Source of the DNA: Blumeriella jaapii
Taxonomy: Eukaryota; Ascomycota; Leotiomycetes; Helotiales; Drepanopezizaceae
Length of the DNA stretch: 64,000 nucleotides
Direction of reading: 5' to 3'
NCBI GenBank assembly: GCA_009599575.1
Contig: VWND01000012.1
Coordinates: forward strand, 901,129-965,128
Shown: positions 46,880 to 59,026 of the stretch, one piece after another
How the letters are laid out: every line of letters begins with the position of its first letter
Position numbering within the stretch: the first letter of the stretch is position 1
Program-made: the position numbers and the translations under genes
The notes under the pieces: model-generated
Told to the model about the DNA's origin: nothing
Database searches by the model: none
Seen by the model: only the letters and a program-made list of their open reading frames with translations

Positions 46880-48245
46880 GGAATTCAACAGATTTTGAAA
46901 AAAAAAACACTTTTCAAACCAAAATTCCAATTTTATTAATACTGTTTTACTAAGCATTCGAACGTTAAATAATATAGCGACCGAAGTAAACGATAATTAC
47001 GAAAATCAGATCGACGATAGCTTTTTATTTTTCGACTCTTTTTCCTTTCCGTTTTAATTTATTTCGCAATTTTTTACCGCCAACGAACGACTACGCAATT
47101 CTTTTTTTTTTCGTTCCGAAACCTTTTTACGCATCAAGGCTTAATTAAAAGCAAAACGCGAAAGAAATAAAATTATAAAAGCTAGATTCGCAATTATAAA
47201 AACCCAGCAAATGGAATTGCAAACGATTTTTTGCTAAAGCTTTTGCATTTTCCGGAACCAATCAAGTTGTTTTCGATTCTTACCGCAATTTATCTTTTTT
47301 TAAAAATCCGCTTTTTAATAACCAAGCTTTTATAGCACCATTATTATTTCTATTTCGCTTTTAACTTTTACAAAGTTTAAAAAGCGAACCGATTATTTTA
47401 AAAGCCGAATTCGCCAACTTTTTTTCTGCTAGCTATATATTACAACGATTCAAAAACTTTTTTAAATCGAAACTATTATTAATTTTTACTTTTCTTAAAA
47501 ACAATATTAAATATTGGCTATTGGAAATAAAAGATTACTTCGCTAAAAAAAGCATTTTCCGATCGGATTTATAAGCTTTAACCGCAAAAAACTACTTATT
47601 CGATTTAATTAAAAAACGAATCGTATATATTCGAATTTATTGCAAGAATTTTTTAAAAATCGATAAATTTATAACTTGGGTTTTTTTAAAAGCCTGGCTT
47701 TATTAAAAATATGCTCGGATTGAAAATTCAATCGAGGCCGACAAAAAAATAAAGCGATATCAAATATTCGTTATCCAATTTGTAACCGATTTTATTAATT
47801 ATTTCGAAACCGTTTTTTAAAAAACCTTTTGGCGTTACGAAAAACAAGCGGTTTTATTACGATATAAAATAAAACTAATACGCCCGATTTTCAAAAGCAT
47901 TTACGACCTGATTCGAGGTTTTTTTCCAACTATTTACGTTTAAATAAAAAATTGCGTTTTAAAAGCCGAAAAATATATCCGAAGCGAAATAAGCCTGTTT
48001 TCGGAAAAAAAGTTTATTTCGACTTCGGAAACAAAAGCAAATTTAAAAAGCAATAGCAGCGCTTTTACTAAAAATTCCATAACTATTATAAAATCACGCC
48101 TATTATTAACTATTAGCTCGAATAACGCAAAAAAGCGTTTCCGATATTTTAAAATAAATAAAAAAAAGAAAAAAAAACTTCGGGATGCTAACGCTTGCTT
48201 TAATTGCGAAAGCACCGGGCATATAATATGGAAATATTTAAAAAA
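46880..48245 (+). pseudogene. Gypsy-C gag remnant with zinc knuckle
   Basis: Capsid-nucleocapsid gene. A frame reads IYDLIRGFFPTIYV near 47900 and ALKAEKYIRSE-like, then FRYFKINKKKKKKLRDANA, and a knuckle CFNCESTGHIIWKY near 48196-48240. The pattern is C-X2-C-X4-H-X4-C with the last Cys read as Tyr, the RIP direction. A basic run directly precedes the knuckle, as usual for nucleic-acid binding nucleocapsids. Stops at Gln and Trp sites break the frame. Confidence 0.82.
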
Positions 48246-48439
48246 CGAAAATTTTATTCGTCGTTAGAAGCGACAGGAATCCTAAGCAAAAATTCCGTTA
48301 TGCAAACTTTTTTAAACAGCCTAAATAAGGCCGAAACTAACGACAAATTGCTATTAACAATATTTGTTATTATATTTTTATATTTAAACGATTTGCTTAA
48401 TTTAATTACTAATTTTAATTTGTATTTTATACCGATAAT

Positions 48440-51400
48440 TATTTAAAACGAAAATAAACGCTTTAAGAAATTCGACGCTATTGTAAATTACGGCGCAATC
48501 AAAAACTTTATTAACAACGCAATTTTACCGTTTATTTATTTTAATATTAAATCTAATTTTTACTTTTTAATTAAAAATGCTTAAGGCCGAAAACTTGCTC
48601 CGGCTTGCGACGACGGCATAATTTAAGTTTTTACGAATTATTACGTAATAAAATCATCCGGCTTGCAAAATTTTAAAAAAATAAATATATATTTCGCGAA
48701 TTTTATTTTCGAGCGGCTTTAATTTAAATAATATAATCCGATCGTCGATTAAAAATCGGGAAAACTTAGCTTAAAACCGGATTATTTTTCCGATTAAAAC
48801 GCTTTATATAATATTATAATAACGGACGAATATATGCTTTTAATAAACGACGCCGCGGAATCGATAAATTATTTTATCAGCGAAACTTTTGCTTATTAAG
48901 TTAAATTTCGGGATTTTTACAAATTTACAGAAAAGCTATTTAACCTGATTTTAAATAATAATAAAAAAGTCCTGTTATTAAAAAAATACGCCGAATTTAA
49001 AAATACGGTTTTTAGCAAATCCAAGTTTTAAATTTTTTTATCCGAACGTTCCGGCTTTAACTACGAAATCTATTTTCGATCCGACGCTAAATTTCCATAC
49101 GATTTATTATATAATTTTTCCGAAAAAAAACTGAGAATGCTAAAAAACTATTTAATACAAATACACAAACCAAAGATTTATTCGATTATTAAAATCGAAA
49201 GCCGCCGCGCTATTATTTTATACGATTAAAAAAAACGGCGTATTAAGATTTTGCGTAAATTACCGCGGATTAAACGCCGTTATAATCTTAAACCGGTATT
49301 TAATTTCTTTAGTTTCCGAAATCTTTAACCGCTTAAGCAAAATTAAAATTTTTATTAAATTCGATTTGCGATAAAACTTTAATTTAATTCGCATAGCGAA
49401 AGAATATAAATAAAAAACCGTTTTTCGTATTCGATTTAGCTTTTTTAAATATTTAATTATACTTTTCGGTTTATGCAATGCTTTAGCGATTTTTCAAGCT
49501 TATATTAATAAAATTTTTAAGAATTTCGTAAATATATTCGTTATGATTTATTTAAATAATATATTAATTTATTCCGATAACGAATATATTTATACCGAAC
49601 ACGTTAAAATAATTTTAAACGCTTTTTTTAACGCTACATTGTATTGCAAATTGGAAAAGTGCGAATTTGATACGAATAAAATAAAGTTTCTCGGTTTTAT
49701 AATATTTTTCTTCGGCGTGGATATAAATAGAAAAAAAATGGATACGATTAATTAATAACTAATTTTTATTATAGCCAAAAAAATACTGTTTTTTTTTCGG
49801 ATTTTGCAATTTTTTATCGGAGGTTTATTTATTATTACAGCTTGATCGCTATCGAAATAACCAAGTTGTTAAAAAGCAAGATTTTTTTTGTTTGGAACGA
49901 TAAGGCTATCAAATCTTTTTACGAATTGCAAAAGGCTTTTAACAAAACCTTTTTGCTGGTATATTTCGATCTAAATTTAAAAATCTGGCTCGAATGCGAC
50001 GCGTTTATAATCGTATTCGTAAAAATCATATTTTTTAACGACAAAACGATATTTATTTTTATCCGATCGTATTTTACTTCCGAAAATTTATATTTGCAAA
50101 AATCAATTATACGATATTCGATTAAAAACTTTTGGCGATTGTAAAATTAGTTAAATATTAGCGATATTATTTGAAAAGCGCACGCTATAAAATTACGATT
50201 ATTTCCGATTATAACAATTTGAAATATTTTATAATTATTTGTATTTTAACCCGACGATAAGCTAAATAGGTTATAATATTTTCTACGATCGATTTCGAAA
50301 TTATTTATAAAACGAATTCGAAAAATCCGGCTGACGCTTTTTTAAAAAAGTCGGATTACGCTTAAAAACTTTCGGAATTCGTTAAACTTTTATTACATTC
50401 GGTTACGACCGAAGGCTTAAATAAACTGTTATTGCTAAAAAAAACAAAAAAACGTTTTGCATTTAATATGCATTACGGCTAAAAAATTAATTAAAAAAAA
50501 AATCGAAAGCGCGAAGTTAAAGCTGGAAAAAATATAATATAATTAAATACGAAAAAACAACTTTTTGATTATAAAAAAACGACGAACAAAAAACAGATTT
50601 AAAAATATCAAAAACCTTTTTAAAAAAATATTATTTCCGATATTAAATATACGCAACGCTTTTACGAAAATTCTTTCGGTACCGACTTTTTATTAATCGA
50701 TAGTATATAAATATACAAAAGCTTAAGGTTTTATATTCCATTAAATTTTATTTTTAAAAAACGACTTTTGAAAAAATTCCACGATAATCCGACCGCAGGT
50801 TATTTTAAACGCGATAAAACTACGTTTTTTTTTAAAACGCTTGTTTTATTGGTCGGGAATAATCGCAAATATCGAAGATTATATATTTTTTTGCATCGCT
50901 TGCAAAAAAAACAAATTTTTTAAATTAAAAACGAACGGAAAACTATGCTTATTATCCGTTTTTATCCGACCGTAAAATAGCATTTTATTTGATTTAATTA
51001 TAAACTTACCAAACGTTTTTAGCAAAAAAGATTTCGCTTATAACAAAACCGGTAAATTATTTATTTACGACGCGATTTTAATAATCGTTTGCCGATTAAC
51101 CAAATAATTTTATTTTATCGCGGTTCGCAAAAAAAACATAACAATTTTATAATTCGCTTATATCTTTTGCAAAACGGTATTTTTTAAATACGAAATGCTC
51201 GACGATATTGTTTCCGACCGTGGATTATTATTTATTTTAAGTTTTTTAAAACATTTTTATCGCAATGCTTCGTATTAAACGAAAATTATTTATAGCTTTT
51301 TATTTACAAACCGACGGGCAAACCGAAAAAATAAATGCAATATTAAAAACGTATTTACGCTTTTACGTAGATTTTAACCAAAATAACTGGCCAAATTTTT

Positions 51401-51960
51401 TTTCGATAGCGGAATACGTTATTAACGACGCAATTTCGTTTTTTATTAAAATATCGCTATTCGAAATAAACGGCATTAAAGCGAAGCCGTTCGGTTTAGA
51501 AAAATTGCCGAATTACGAATTAAAATCGGCTTAGCAATTAGCGAAAAAATTGGAAAGTATTTATTAGATTTTGAAAAAAAACTATTTTTTTACGCATAAA
51601 ACGTTCAAGCGAAATATTACGATAAAAAATATACTTTTAGATATTTCGCAATTAAAAAAAAAAGTTTATTTAAATATAAAAAACTTAAAAACAAAAAAAA
51701 TCTTGCAAAAAATTAAACGCGAAAAAGTTTGGCTTTTTTTCAATTTTAAACAAAATCGGTTTTTTAAGCATACAAACTTCGATTTTCAGAAACTTGGAAA
51801 TTCTACGACGTTTTTTTCACGTCAGTTTGTTAAGCTTTTACCGCGAAGCAATAAAAATCGAAAAAAAAAAGAAAAAAATAGCATTAGATTCCGAATTGAT
51901 AAAAAAACGATTTCGGAAATCAAAAAGAAAAATAAAAGGTTGATTAGATTTTAAATTTCG
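48440..51960 (+). pseudogene. Gypsy-C pol remnant: protease, RT, RNase H, integrase
   Basis: The protease is near 48475-48540 (AIVNYGAIKNFINNAILPF, mutated Asp-x-Gly-Ala). RT is at 49190-49760 (VLRFCVNYRGLNAVIILNRY; IYLNNILIYSDNEYIYTEHV, with YLDD as YLNN, at 49543-49600). RNase H is at 49840-50340 (WNDKAIKSFYELQKAF, then LWLEC-like, and SKNPADAFLKKSDY at about 50320). Integrase is at 50640-51540 (FHDNPTAGYFKRDKT; FYLQTDGQTEKINAILKTYL at 51295-51350). The segment at 51571-51954 is a basic linker with a LPxTWKFYDVFHVS-type junction in a second frame, so an indel or frameshift lies there. Confidence 0.9.
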
Positions 51961-52080
51961 TATTTAAAAGTCGGTGGAAGAAATTGCACTTTTTAGTAAA
52001 ATAAAAAGGCTGGTTTTCAGATTACGATTTCTGGCAGAAAGCAAAAGACTTGGAATTTTTTTGAATTGATTGATTATTTA
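51926..52080 (+). pseudogene. Gypsy-C chromodomain remnant
   Basis: A frame reads E-K-stop-KVD-stop-ILNF, then KKLHFLVK-stop-KGWFSDYDFWQ and DLEFF. This follows the chromodomain pattern (E-W-x-V-x-x-I-L-D, then L-V-K-W-K-G-W, then D-x-W-x-x), with both expected Trp codons turned to stops. It is the C-terminal part of the integrase and in chromoviruses binds heterochromatin. Confidence 0.82.
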
Positions 52081-52210
52081 GTTTTTTAAAAATAATTTAT
52101 TTAAATCCGGCTTATAAGAAAAAAAAATACCGTTAGTATTTGTATTTGTATTTAATAGATTTATTTTTATTATTTATTTTAAAACTAGTTGATTATACGT
52201 AAAAATTTAA

Positions 52211-52510
52211 GTTTAATTAATATTAATAAAGGACCGATTATCTTTAACTAAAAGTAATCTCGACGTCGAATCCGGAAAACATTACTTTTAAATCTAATTA
52301 ATATTAGCAAAGGACCGATTATTTTTAACTGAAAGTAATTTCGACGTCGAACCCGGAAAGTACTGCTTTCAAATTCAATTAATATTAGCAAGAAACCGAT
52401 TATTTTTAATTAAAAGTGATTTCGACGTCGAATCCGGGAAATATTACTTTCAAGCTTAATAAATATTGGTAAAAGACCGTTTATTTCTAATTAAAAGTGA
52501 TCTTAAAATT
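52211..52510 (+). repeat. 81-bp tandem repeat array in Gypsy-C
   Basis: Four copies, the last partial, of an 81-bp unit containing AATTAATATTAGCAAAGGACCG and TCGACGTCGAATCCGG. The core CCG recurs at 52234, 52315, 52396 and 52477, exactly 81 bp apart. Between chromodomain and polypurine tract. Confidence 0.92.
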
Positions 52511-52541
52511 AAAAAAACAGTGGAAAACAAAAGGCCTAAGC

Positions 52542-52556
52542 GAAAAGAGAGGAGGG
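52542..52556 (+). other. polypurine tract of Gypsy-C
   Basis: GAAAAGAGAGGAGGG directly before the 3' LTR; expected plus-strand primer site and proof of orientation. Confidence 0.88.
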
Positions 52557-52745
52557 TGTCAAAGGGCACGGTTCAAATTCTCAGTCTTGACCGAGACTTT
52601 GCTTTCGGCCATCGGCCCGAGCAGGCACGACCCAGATGGATAAAATATAACCAAACGGACCTTTTGTATTCTTTTAAATTCCTAAGATTCAGTACATCAG
52701 CAAATGAATGCCTTGCTCCCTGGTTTGCCTTGATGCACCGTGACA
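52557..52745 (+). repeat. Gypsy-C 3' LTR (189 bp)
   Basis: TGTCAAAGGGCACGG to CACCGTGACA, followed by GCGAG. CpA dinucleotides are abundant, in contrast to the interior. Confidence 0.95.
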
Positions 52746-52750
52746 GCGAG

Positions 52751-53416
52751 GTATAACAGCTTTCGTAAAACAATATTATCGCAATTGCTACGCTTATCGA
52801 AAAAATTTTATTTCAAAAAATAAACGTTCCGGCCTTTTTCAGTCTTTTTCTGTTTTTGACCATTTTTGAAAGCATATTATAATAGACTTTTGCAATTTTA
52901 ACAAAAACAAATACGATTACGATAACGTATTCGTAATAATAAATCGCTTTTCTAAATAAGCTATTTCGATTTTTTATTACAAAAATATCGACGTTCGAAG
53001 CTTCGTTAAATTGTATATATTTCATATATATAAATATTTTGGCCTTTTAAAAAGTATTATTAGCGATCGTGGCTTTTAGTATTAATTTATTTTTTGGTCT
53101 GAATTAAACAAAATACTCGGTACGTAATTAAAGCTTTCGATAGCCGCTTATTTTGAAACCGACGGTCAGACCGAAATTTACAATTAATATTTGCAAAAAC
53201 GCTTTCGATTTTTCGTAAATTTCTATTAAAACGATTGGAACGAATTTTTTTAATAATAAATTTCGCTCAAATGGTTTTTTTTTACGAAAGTCTAAATGGC
53301 CTTTCATTTTTTGAAATTATATACGATTATATTTTTTATATCAATTAAAACTGAAAGCTCGATATTTCCCTTTTTTCCAATTTTTTATATAAGCTAAACG
53401 CAAACGAAGCTCGTGC
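52751..53416 (+). pseudogene. A3 pol remnant, part 2: integrase core
   Basis: Resumes A3 after C (GTATAACAGCTTTCG). The integrase core is present: NKNKYDYDNVFVINK-like at about 52900-52960 and a TDGQTEIYN-like stretch at about 53160. It matches A1 2640-3310. It ends at CGTGC, where the B4 LTR starts, so B4 sits between integrase core and chromodomain. Confidence 0.83.
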
Positions 53417-53683
53417 TGTAAAACGGTGATACTTTGTATTAATGGAAGTTGGTAGTTTTAGCTATAATCGAGGCATGGACCCCTTCGAAACCCCCTGCCA
53501 CTGACTATCTTTAACAAATATAAGAGCAAAGCACCTCCTTAGATAATATTATAGGTACGCAATTTAATTTATATCTTTATTTATTTTTCTTTTTCTTTTT
53601 TCAATCTTTTCTAGGGATTTTTTAGATTATTTTACCCATCGACATATGGCCGTATTAATCTGGTTTTCTTATTTATTTTTATA
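53417..53683 (+). repeat. B4 5' LTR (267 bp)
   Basis: TGTAAAACGGTGATA to TTTTTATA. The outer 145 bp are almost unmutated (e.g. GGCATGGACCCCTTCGAAAC), the inner 120 bp are converted to T-rich sequence. The target duplication is probably within CGTGC (53412-53416). Confidence 0.93.
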
Positions 53684-54399
53684 TTTGATAATTTACGCAG
53701 GGATTCAAACTTCGGTGTTTCGTTTTTATATATTCGCCGATGCATTTTTTAAATTCTTAATTAAGGTCGATTTCGATATTTCGCTATTACGGTTTAAAAA
53801 ATCTTTTATATAATATTATTCGCATTTGTATTATATAAAAGACTTTTAATAGCTTTTTTTATTTTACGTACAATTATTAAACTACAAAAATATAATATAT
53901 TTTAGAAACGTTTGAAATTACGGTCAGGCAATTCTGAACCGTACGAAATTTAAAACGCGAAAATCGCTTTTTTATTTAAAAATAACAAATCGAATATTAA
54001 TTCGTACGCTTCGACCGCTGCGCTCGGCCCTTTTGAATTAGATCTTTTTTAGTCAAACGCTTGGCGAAAACTTAATCTTTTGATTTTACACTTTATGATT
54101 ATAACAATTACAATTTGCGGCTTTTTGTTAAAAATAATAAAAAAATAGCTATACGTGCATTGGCCTGAGCCACGGAATATCGAGACCGTAGATTATATAA
54201 TAATATTATATTATTCTAGTTAATTTATTAAAAAACAAGTTTTTTAATATATTAATCAAATGTCTGGACGCAATTTTATTTTATTTAATTTTTTCAAAAA
54301 ACACAAAAACCTTTTTAATAGCTTTCCTATTAAAAACGATTCCTTTTATACTAAAAATTTTTAATTTGCAATTTTAAAAAACACTTATTTATTTAATTC
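53684..54399 (+). other. B4 leader between LTR and gag
   Basis: About 715 bp. I see no convincing coding frame until about 54400. Starts TTTGATAATTTACGCAGG. No primer site assigned. Confidence 0.6.
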
Positions 54400-55720
54400 A
54401 AACCTTATTAACATTTTTGTTAATATTATAAACAACGACGCTTTTCGTTTTTTTATACGAGGCCGCATGCCTTTCTCTGGCTTTTCTGGTGCACTTTTAT
54501 TTAATAGCGCCAATATTACCGACTTTATCGAAAAATATAAAAAAACCTGTAAAAATTTCGGAGTTTTTGAAATTAAAATATTCGATAAACTCTTTTGCTA
54601 TTATAACCTAATTACTAAAGATATTATTAAATCGATAAATAAATAAAAGGCTATTAAGGCTCGAAACTGGCGTAAGCTAATTAAAGTTTTAAAATCGGAA
54701 TTCCGAAATTACGATCGCTAGCAAATTCGCGATATTATCGCTTTTTTCAAGCAGTTTGTTATGACAATTCGCTAAGCCAAAAAATTTAAAGCTTATTATC
54801 GTATTTATACGAGAGTTTTTAACGTTTTCGTTAATAAAAAAGTTTAAACGAGGTTAAGCAAAAAAGATTATTTTTACTTGGCTTTTTAATCAGCATTCGC
54901 AACAAAATTATTAAGCATTTTAAAATTAATAAATAAAACTTTGAAATCTTCGATTAATATTTCAAATTTATAAAATTCGTTTTTAAACAAAATCAAAGCG
55001 AACGTATTATCGAAGCCATAAACCAAAAAAAATCTCTTTTTCCTATTTACAAAAAAGACGTAAAAGCTTTAATACAAAAATATGCCCAGCTATTAAAAGT
55101 TACCGAAATCGCTAAAAAGCAACCTGTTATTATATTATTTAATCGTTTTGCGGAACTTATTAGCTTGGAAAAACTTAATAAAAATATCGAAATTCTCGTA
55201 TTAAAATTTACCGATATTAAAATTCAAGGATTTTAAATCAAAATCGAAGATTTTATATAATAACAGAAAAAACTTTTTTATATTAATTCGGATAATAAAA
55301 ACGATTAAAATGGCTTTTATAATAATTATTTTTTTTAAAATACGCGAAGCGATTAATTTCGCTAAGCTATCGTAAAAATAATAGCTGTTTAATAGCAATC
55401 TTCTCGTGCTAGCGATTAGGATCAGCGAAATATTAATTATAATAACGATTATTAAAAAAAAAAAAAAACCAACGCGGAAACTAAAATCGCGGCTATTAAA
55501 ATAATAAAAGTAATTATCAAAACAAATTCCGTGGCTTTAAATATGAATTTTGTAATAATAAAAAAATTCACTGCGAAAAATTTTATATTCGCTTTAAATG
55601 CAAAGTATTTAATTTTTGTATAAACAATAGTATCTGTTATATTAATAAGTATAAAACGATTTGCTTCGGACCGACGAAAGCAGGAATAAACCCTTTTAAT
55701 AAAGCTGAAAACCAAAGCTG
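54400..55720 (+). pseudogene. B4 gag remnant
   Basis: Capsid gene of fungal retrotransposon type. One frame reads RFFIRGRMPFSGFSGALLFN, then NITDFIEKYKKTCKNFGVFE (54512-54571), IIKSINK-stop-KAIKARNWRK, KVLKSEFRNYDR and AYYRIYTRVFN. The spacing and pattern fit the common fungal gag motif in which a short N-x-T-x-F-L-E-x-Y segment is followed by a W-x-x-L-K-x-x-L-x-x-E-[FY] segment. The Cys-rich knuckle is at about 55530-55680. Stops are Gln/Trp type. Confidence 0.82.
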
Positions 55721-56991
55721 GTTAAATATTATTTGCTTAAAAGTAAAAAATACGGAATAAAACGACTGCTTAAAAAACAGGAAAAATGCGAAAACGATTT
55801 TTATTAGTAAAAAAGAAAATATTCCAAAAGGCGTATTAATTAAAAAAAAAACCTTTATTCCAAATATAAATAAAATTCAAATATATAAATAAAAAACAAA
55901 TATATATATTACTAATGCAATTATCGCATTTGTAAATATTATGGCTGCATAATTAAGCTAGCGAATTATAAAAAAGCAAAATGCTTCTGTCCCATTCGCC
56001 AAACCGACTAATATAAAAAAAAACGTCAAAATCGAAAAAAAAAAAGATTTTGAAATTCGAAAAAAAAACGATAAAACCATTAGAAAAACGTTTATAATAA
56101 AAAAAATTAACGACGATATAAATAATATCGACACCGATATTCCGATTTAATACGAAGCGAAAAATAAATCGATAAATATATTAGCTCCGAAGCCGTCGAC
56201 GAAGCTATTAAAAAAATTATAAAACAAAAGATTAAATTGAAATTCAGCGATTTATTTAGCATAAAAAAAAAATTCGATAAAATTATTAATAAACAAATCC
56301 TTATATTAAAAAAAAACGAAAAAATTAAAATTATTCGAAAAAAAAAACGATTTTAAATTAGAAAAAAACCAGAAAAAAATTTACAATATCGCAATTAATT
56401 TAGCCGATAAAATAAAATCTTCGGAAAAAATCAATCTTTTGGCTTTCGCTATAAAAACCCAAAAGTCAAAACGACGAAACTGCTTTTACACGGCTATAAA
56501 AGCATTAAAAATAAAAACAATATTTAAAAAAAATACGACCGCCCTCGCTTTACTCGATAATAGAACCGAAATCAATTATATAAACCAGAAAACAGCCGAA
56601 GCTAATGGTATTCCGATTATCACCGATAAGCGAATAATTTATATTATCGTTAACGAAAATACGATTAAGTTTAATAAAATTTTACGAAATATAAAAATCG
56701 ACGTTAAAAATATTATTATTTATAAAAACTTTTTAATAATAAAAAAATACTTTTATTTTATTATTTTTAAAATGCTTTAGATCCTGAAAAGTTTCGTCAG
56801 TTTTAAATACACCGAAAACGGCCAAATAAAAGTCTTTTTCTGAAACTAAAACCGATTTTTTTAAAATTAAATTATCGTCGCCGGCGATAAAATCTTTTTA
56901 ATCGACGTTTTATCGGAAAACGAATAGCCGGCTCTGGTTTTAAAACAAACGCTAAGCTATAACAAAGCTTAAAAAATACTCGGCTAAAAAC

Positions 56992-57024
56992 ATTTACGTC
57001 GTTAATCGAAATAACACCGCGAAT
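56992..57024 (+). repeat. 33-bp mini-repeat, protease-RT region (B4)
   Basis: ATTTACGTCG...ACCGCGAAT, 33 bp; reads FTSLIEITPRI in the coding frame. Confidence 0.72.
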
Positions 57025-58930
57025 AAAATTGGCCAATATTAATATTTTTAACTATTAATTCGGAAATAAAAATTTCGAAGATTTCGTTTTCGTATTAAAT
57101 AAACCCGACTTATATATTTTATTTTTTTATATTAATATCAGCATTTTTTACAAGCGCAAAACTAATAAAATACGATTCGTAAATTTTAGCGAATCCGGTA
57201 AAAATATTTTCGGAAAAATAAACGATTGGTTTAAAAAATAAAACAACAAAACTATTCCAATCAATTATTAGCGAGCTTGAAAAACTTATTATCGGCCGAT
57301 TTTCCAGTTTATTATTTAACAGCCGATTTACAAAAAAACGATTTAATAATTTAATAATCGAAACTTAATTTTTACCAAAAGAAAAAAAAGTATTATACGA
57401 AGTTTTACGCAACCGCGAAAAAGCTATAATTTTCGATTTTACCGAAATAAGCCAATTTAATTTTAACGTTACGCTTTATATCGATATTAAAACCGTGCTT
57501 TACGAAGCTTAGCAAAAAAAAACCTTTTTAATTCCTAAAACTTTCCAAAATAAAATAATCGAAATGCTAAAAAAACGAATTAAGCAAAAAATCTTCGAAT
57601 TTTGCCACGGCTTATATAAAAACAAATAATTTATCGTTGCGAAAAAAAAGAAAAGCATTTACAAATTTATTATCGCAATCGTCGAAATAAACAAAATAAC
57701 GATACGAAATATCAACGTGCTATTTAACGTCGATTAATTTTCAAACGAATTCGCAAAACTAACGATCGTTTTTTTTTTCGATTTGTTTTTCGGCTACGAC
57801 CATTTAATACTTAATTTACGATTTCGAAATATAACGGCAATTTAAATTTTTAATCGGTTTATTACGTATAACGAAAATATTTATAAAAACTATTAATTTA
57901 ATCGTTTAATTCGTAAAAGTCGTATATAAAATTTTTATAATTTACATTTCCGATATTATTTTGCTTTACGTTAACGACGTCGAAATAAAAAACTTTAAAT
58001 TATATTATAATAATAAATTTTTTTTCTGAAATTCGACGTTATATAATAAAACATATTTGAAATATCGACAAAATTATAATCTGCTTCGAAAAAGCCAAAG
58101 CTATTATTAACTTTCGATCAAAATTTTGTATATCCGAAATAAATATCGTTAATTATATAACTAACAGCGCTAGCCGCTATTCTTAACGAAAGAAAATTAA
58201 AAAAATTTGCGAATAAAAAAATATAAAAATATTACCGAAGCCAAAGCTTTTATTAGCGTTATAATTTATTATCGTAATTAAATTAAAAACTTTTTTTTAA
58301 AAAATTGCATTTATTTACGCTACGATAAAAAAAAAATCGATTTCGTTTAAAAAAAAAAGCAAAACAAAATTATAAAAGTTTTTAAAAACGATTTTTTATC
58401 GGTTTTATCGCTTATACGGATCGATTACAGCCCAAACGCAAAAAAAATCATTTTAATTATCGACGCCAGTATTTTCGGTTAAAAAGCTATATTGCAACAA
58501 ATCGATACAAAAAACGGCACTTTTTACGATTCGAAAGCGGCTTATAATCCTTCGCAAAAGCACGCTACGATGCTATTAAACGAAAATATCGAAGCGTTTT
58601 TAAAATAATAAAAAAAATAAAAAGCGAATTGTACGGCGTATATTTTATTTTAAAAACAAACGCAAAAATCTTTATCGATTAATTAAATAAAAAAACTAAT
58701 AATTTATTAAAAACGCTCGTTATTAATTAAATAGCTTAAATGCGATTTATAAACTTCGAAATTAAGCATATTAAAAAAACAATTAATATAGCGGCAAACG
58801 GCTTTTCTAAACGAAAACGCTTTTATCCGTTTGATTTCGCTAAATAAAACGAATAAAATATCGACGAATAAATCGCTGACGAAATCGGCTGCTTCGCTAT
58901 TTACGCTTTGGGTTTTATAAAACCGAAATC

Positions 58931-58963
58931 ATTCGCGTTGCTATTTCGGCTGGCATCGCGAAT
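58931..58963 (+). repeat. 33-bp mini-repeat, linker unit 1 (B4)
   Basis: ATTCGCGTTGC...GCATCGCGAAT, 33 bp; in-frame peptide FALLFRLASRI. Confidence 0.85.
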
Positions 58964-58993
58964 AAAAAACATTAATTTTCGGGCCGAAAAAGC

Positions 58994-59026
58994 ATTCGCG
59001 TTATTATTTCGGCTGGCATCGCGAAT
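58994..59026 (+). repeat. 33-bp mini-repeat, linker unit 2 (B4)
   Basis: ATTCGCGTTAT...GCATCGCGAAT, 33 bp; in-frame peptide FALLFRLASRM. Confidence 0.85.

Larger units (their letters stand above)
46563..52745 (+). mobile_element. Gypsy-C, full length (6,183 bp, chromodomain type)
   Basis: Complete plus-strand Ty3/gypsy element with 189-bp LTRs (46563-46751, 52557-52745) and a perfect 5-bp GCGAG duplication in A3. Order: gag with zinc knuckle, protease, RT, RNase H, integrase, chromodomain, an 81-bp tandem repeat array, polypurine tract, LTR. Both LTRs are almost free of RIP; the internal part is mutated but keeps the longest readable frames of the window, so this may be one of the younger insertions (inference). 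Confidence 0.94.
41750..53416 (+). mobile_element. Gypsy-A copy A3, split by Gypsy-C
   Basis: Plus-strand A element: 5' LTR 41750-42015, gag, protease, RT, RNase H, start of integrase to 46562, then Gypsy-C (46563-52745), then integrase continuing 52751-53416. There B4 interrupts it. The chromodomain and 3' LTR would lie beyond B4, outside the window. Inserted in E (left flank AAAGC). Confidence 0.9.

Noticed and set aside
53417..53560. Possible host gene fragment suggested by the normal base composition
   Set aside because: It is the outer half of the B4 LTR; the same sequence in mutated form is at 5987, 8519 and 26227.
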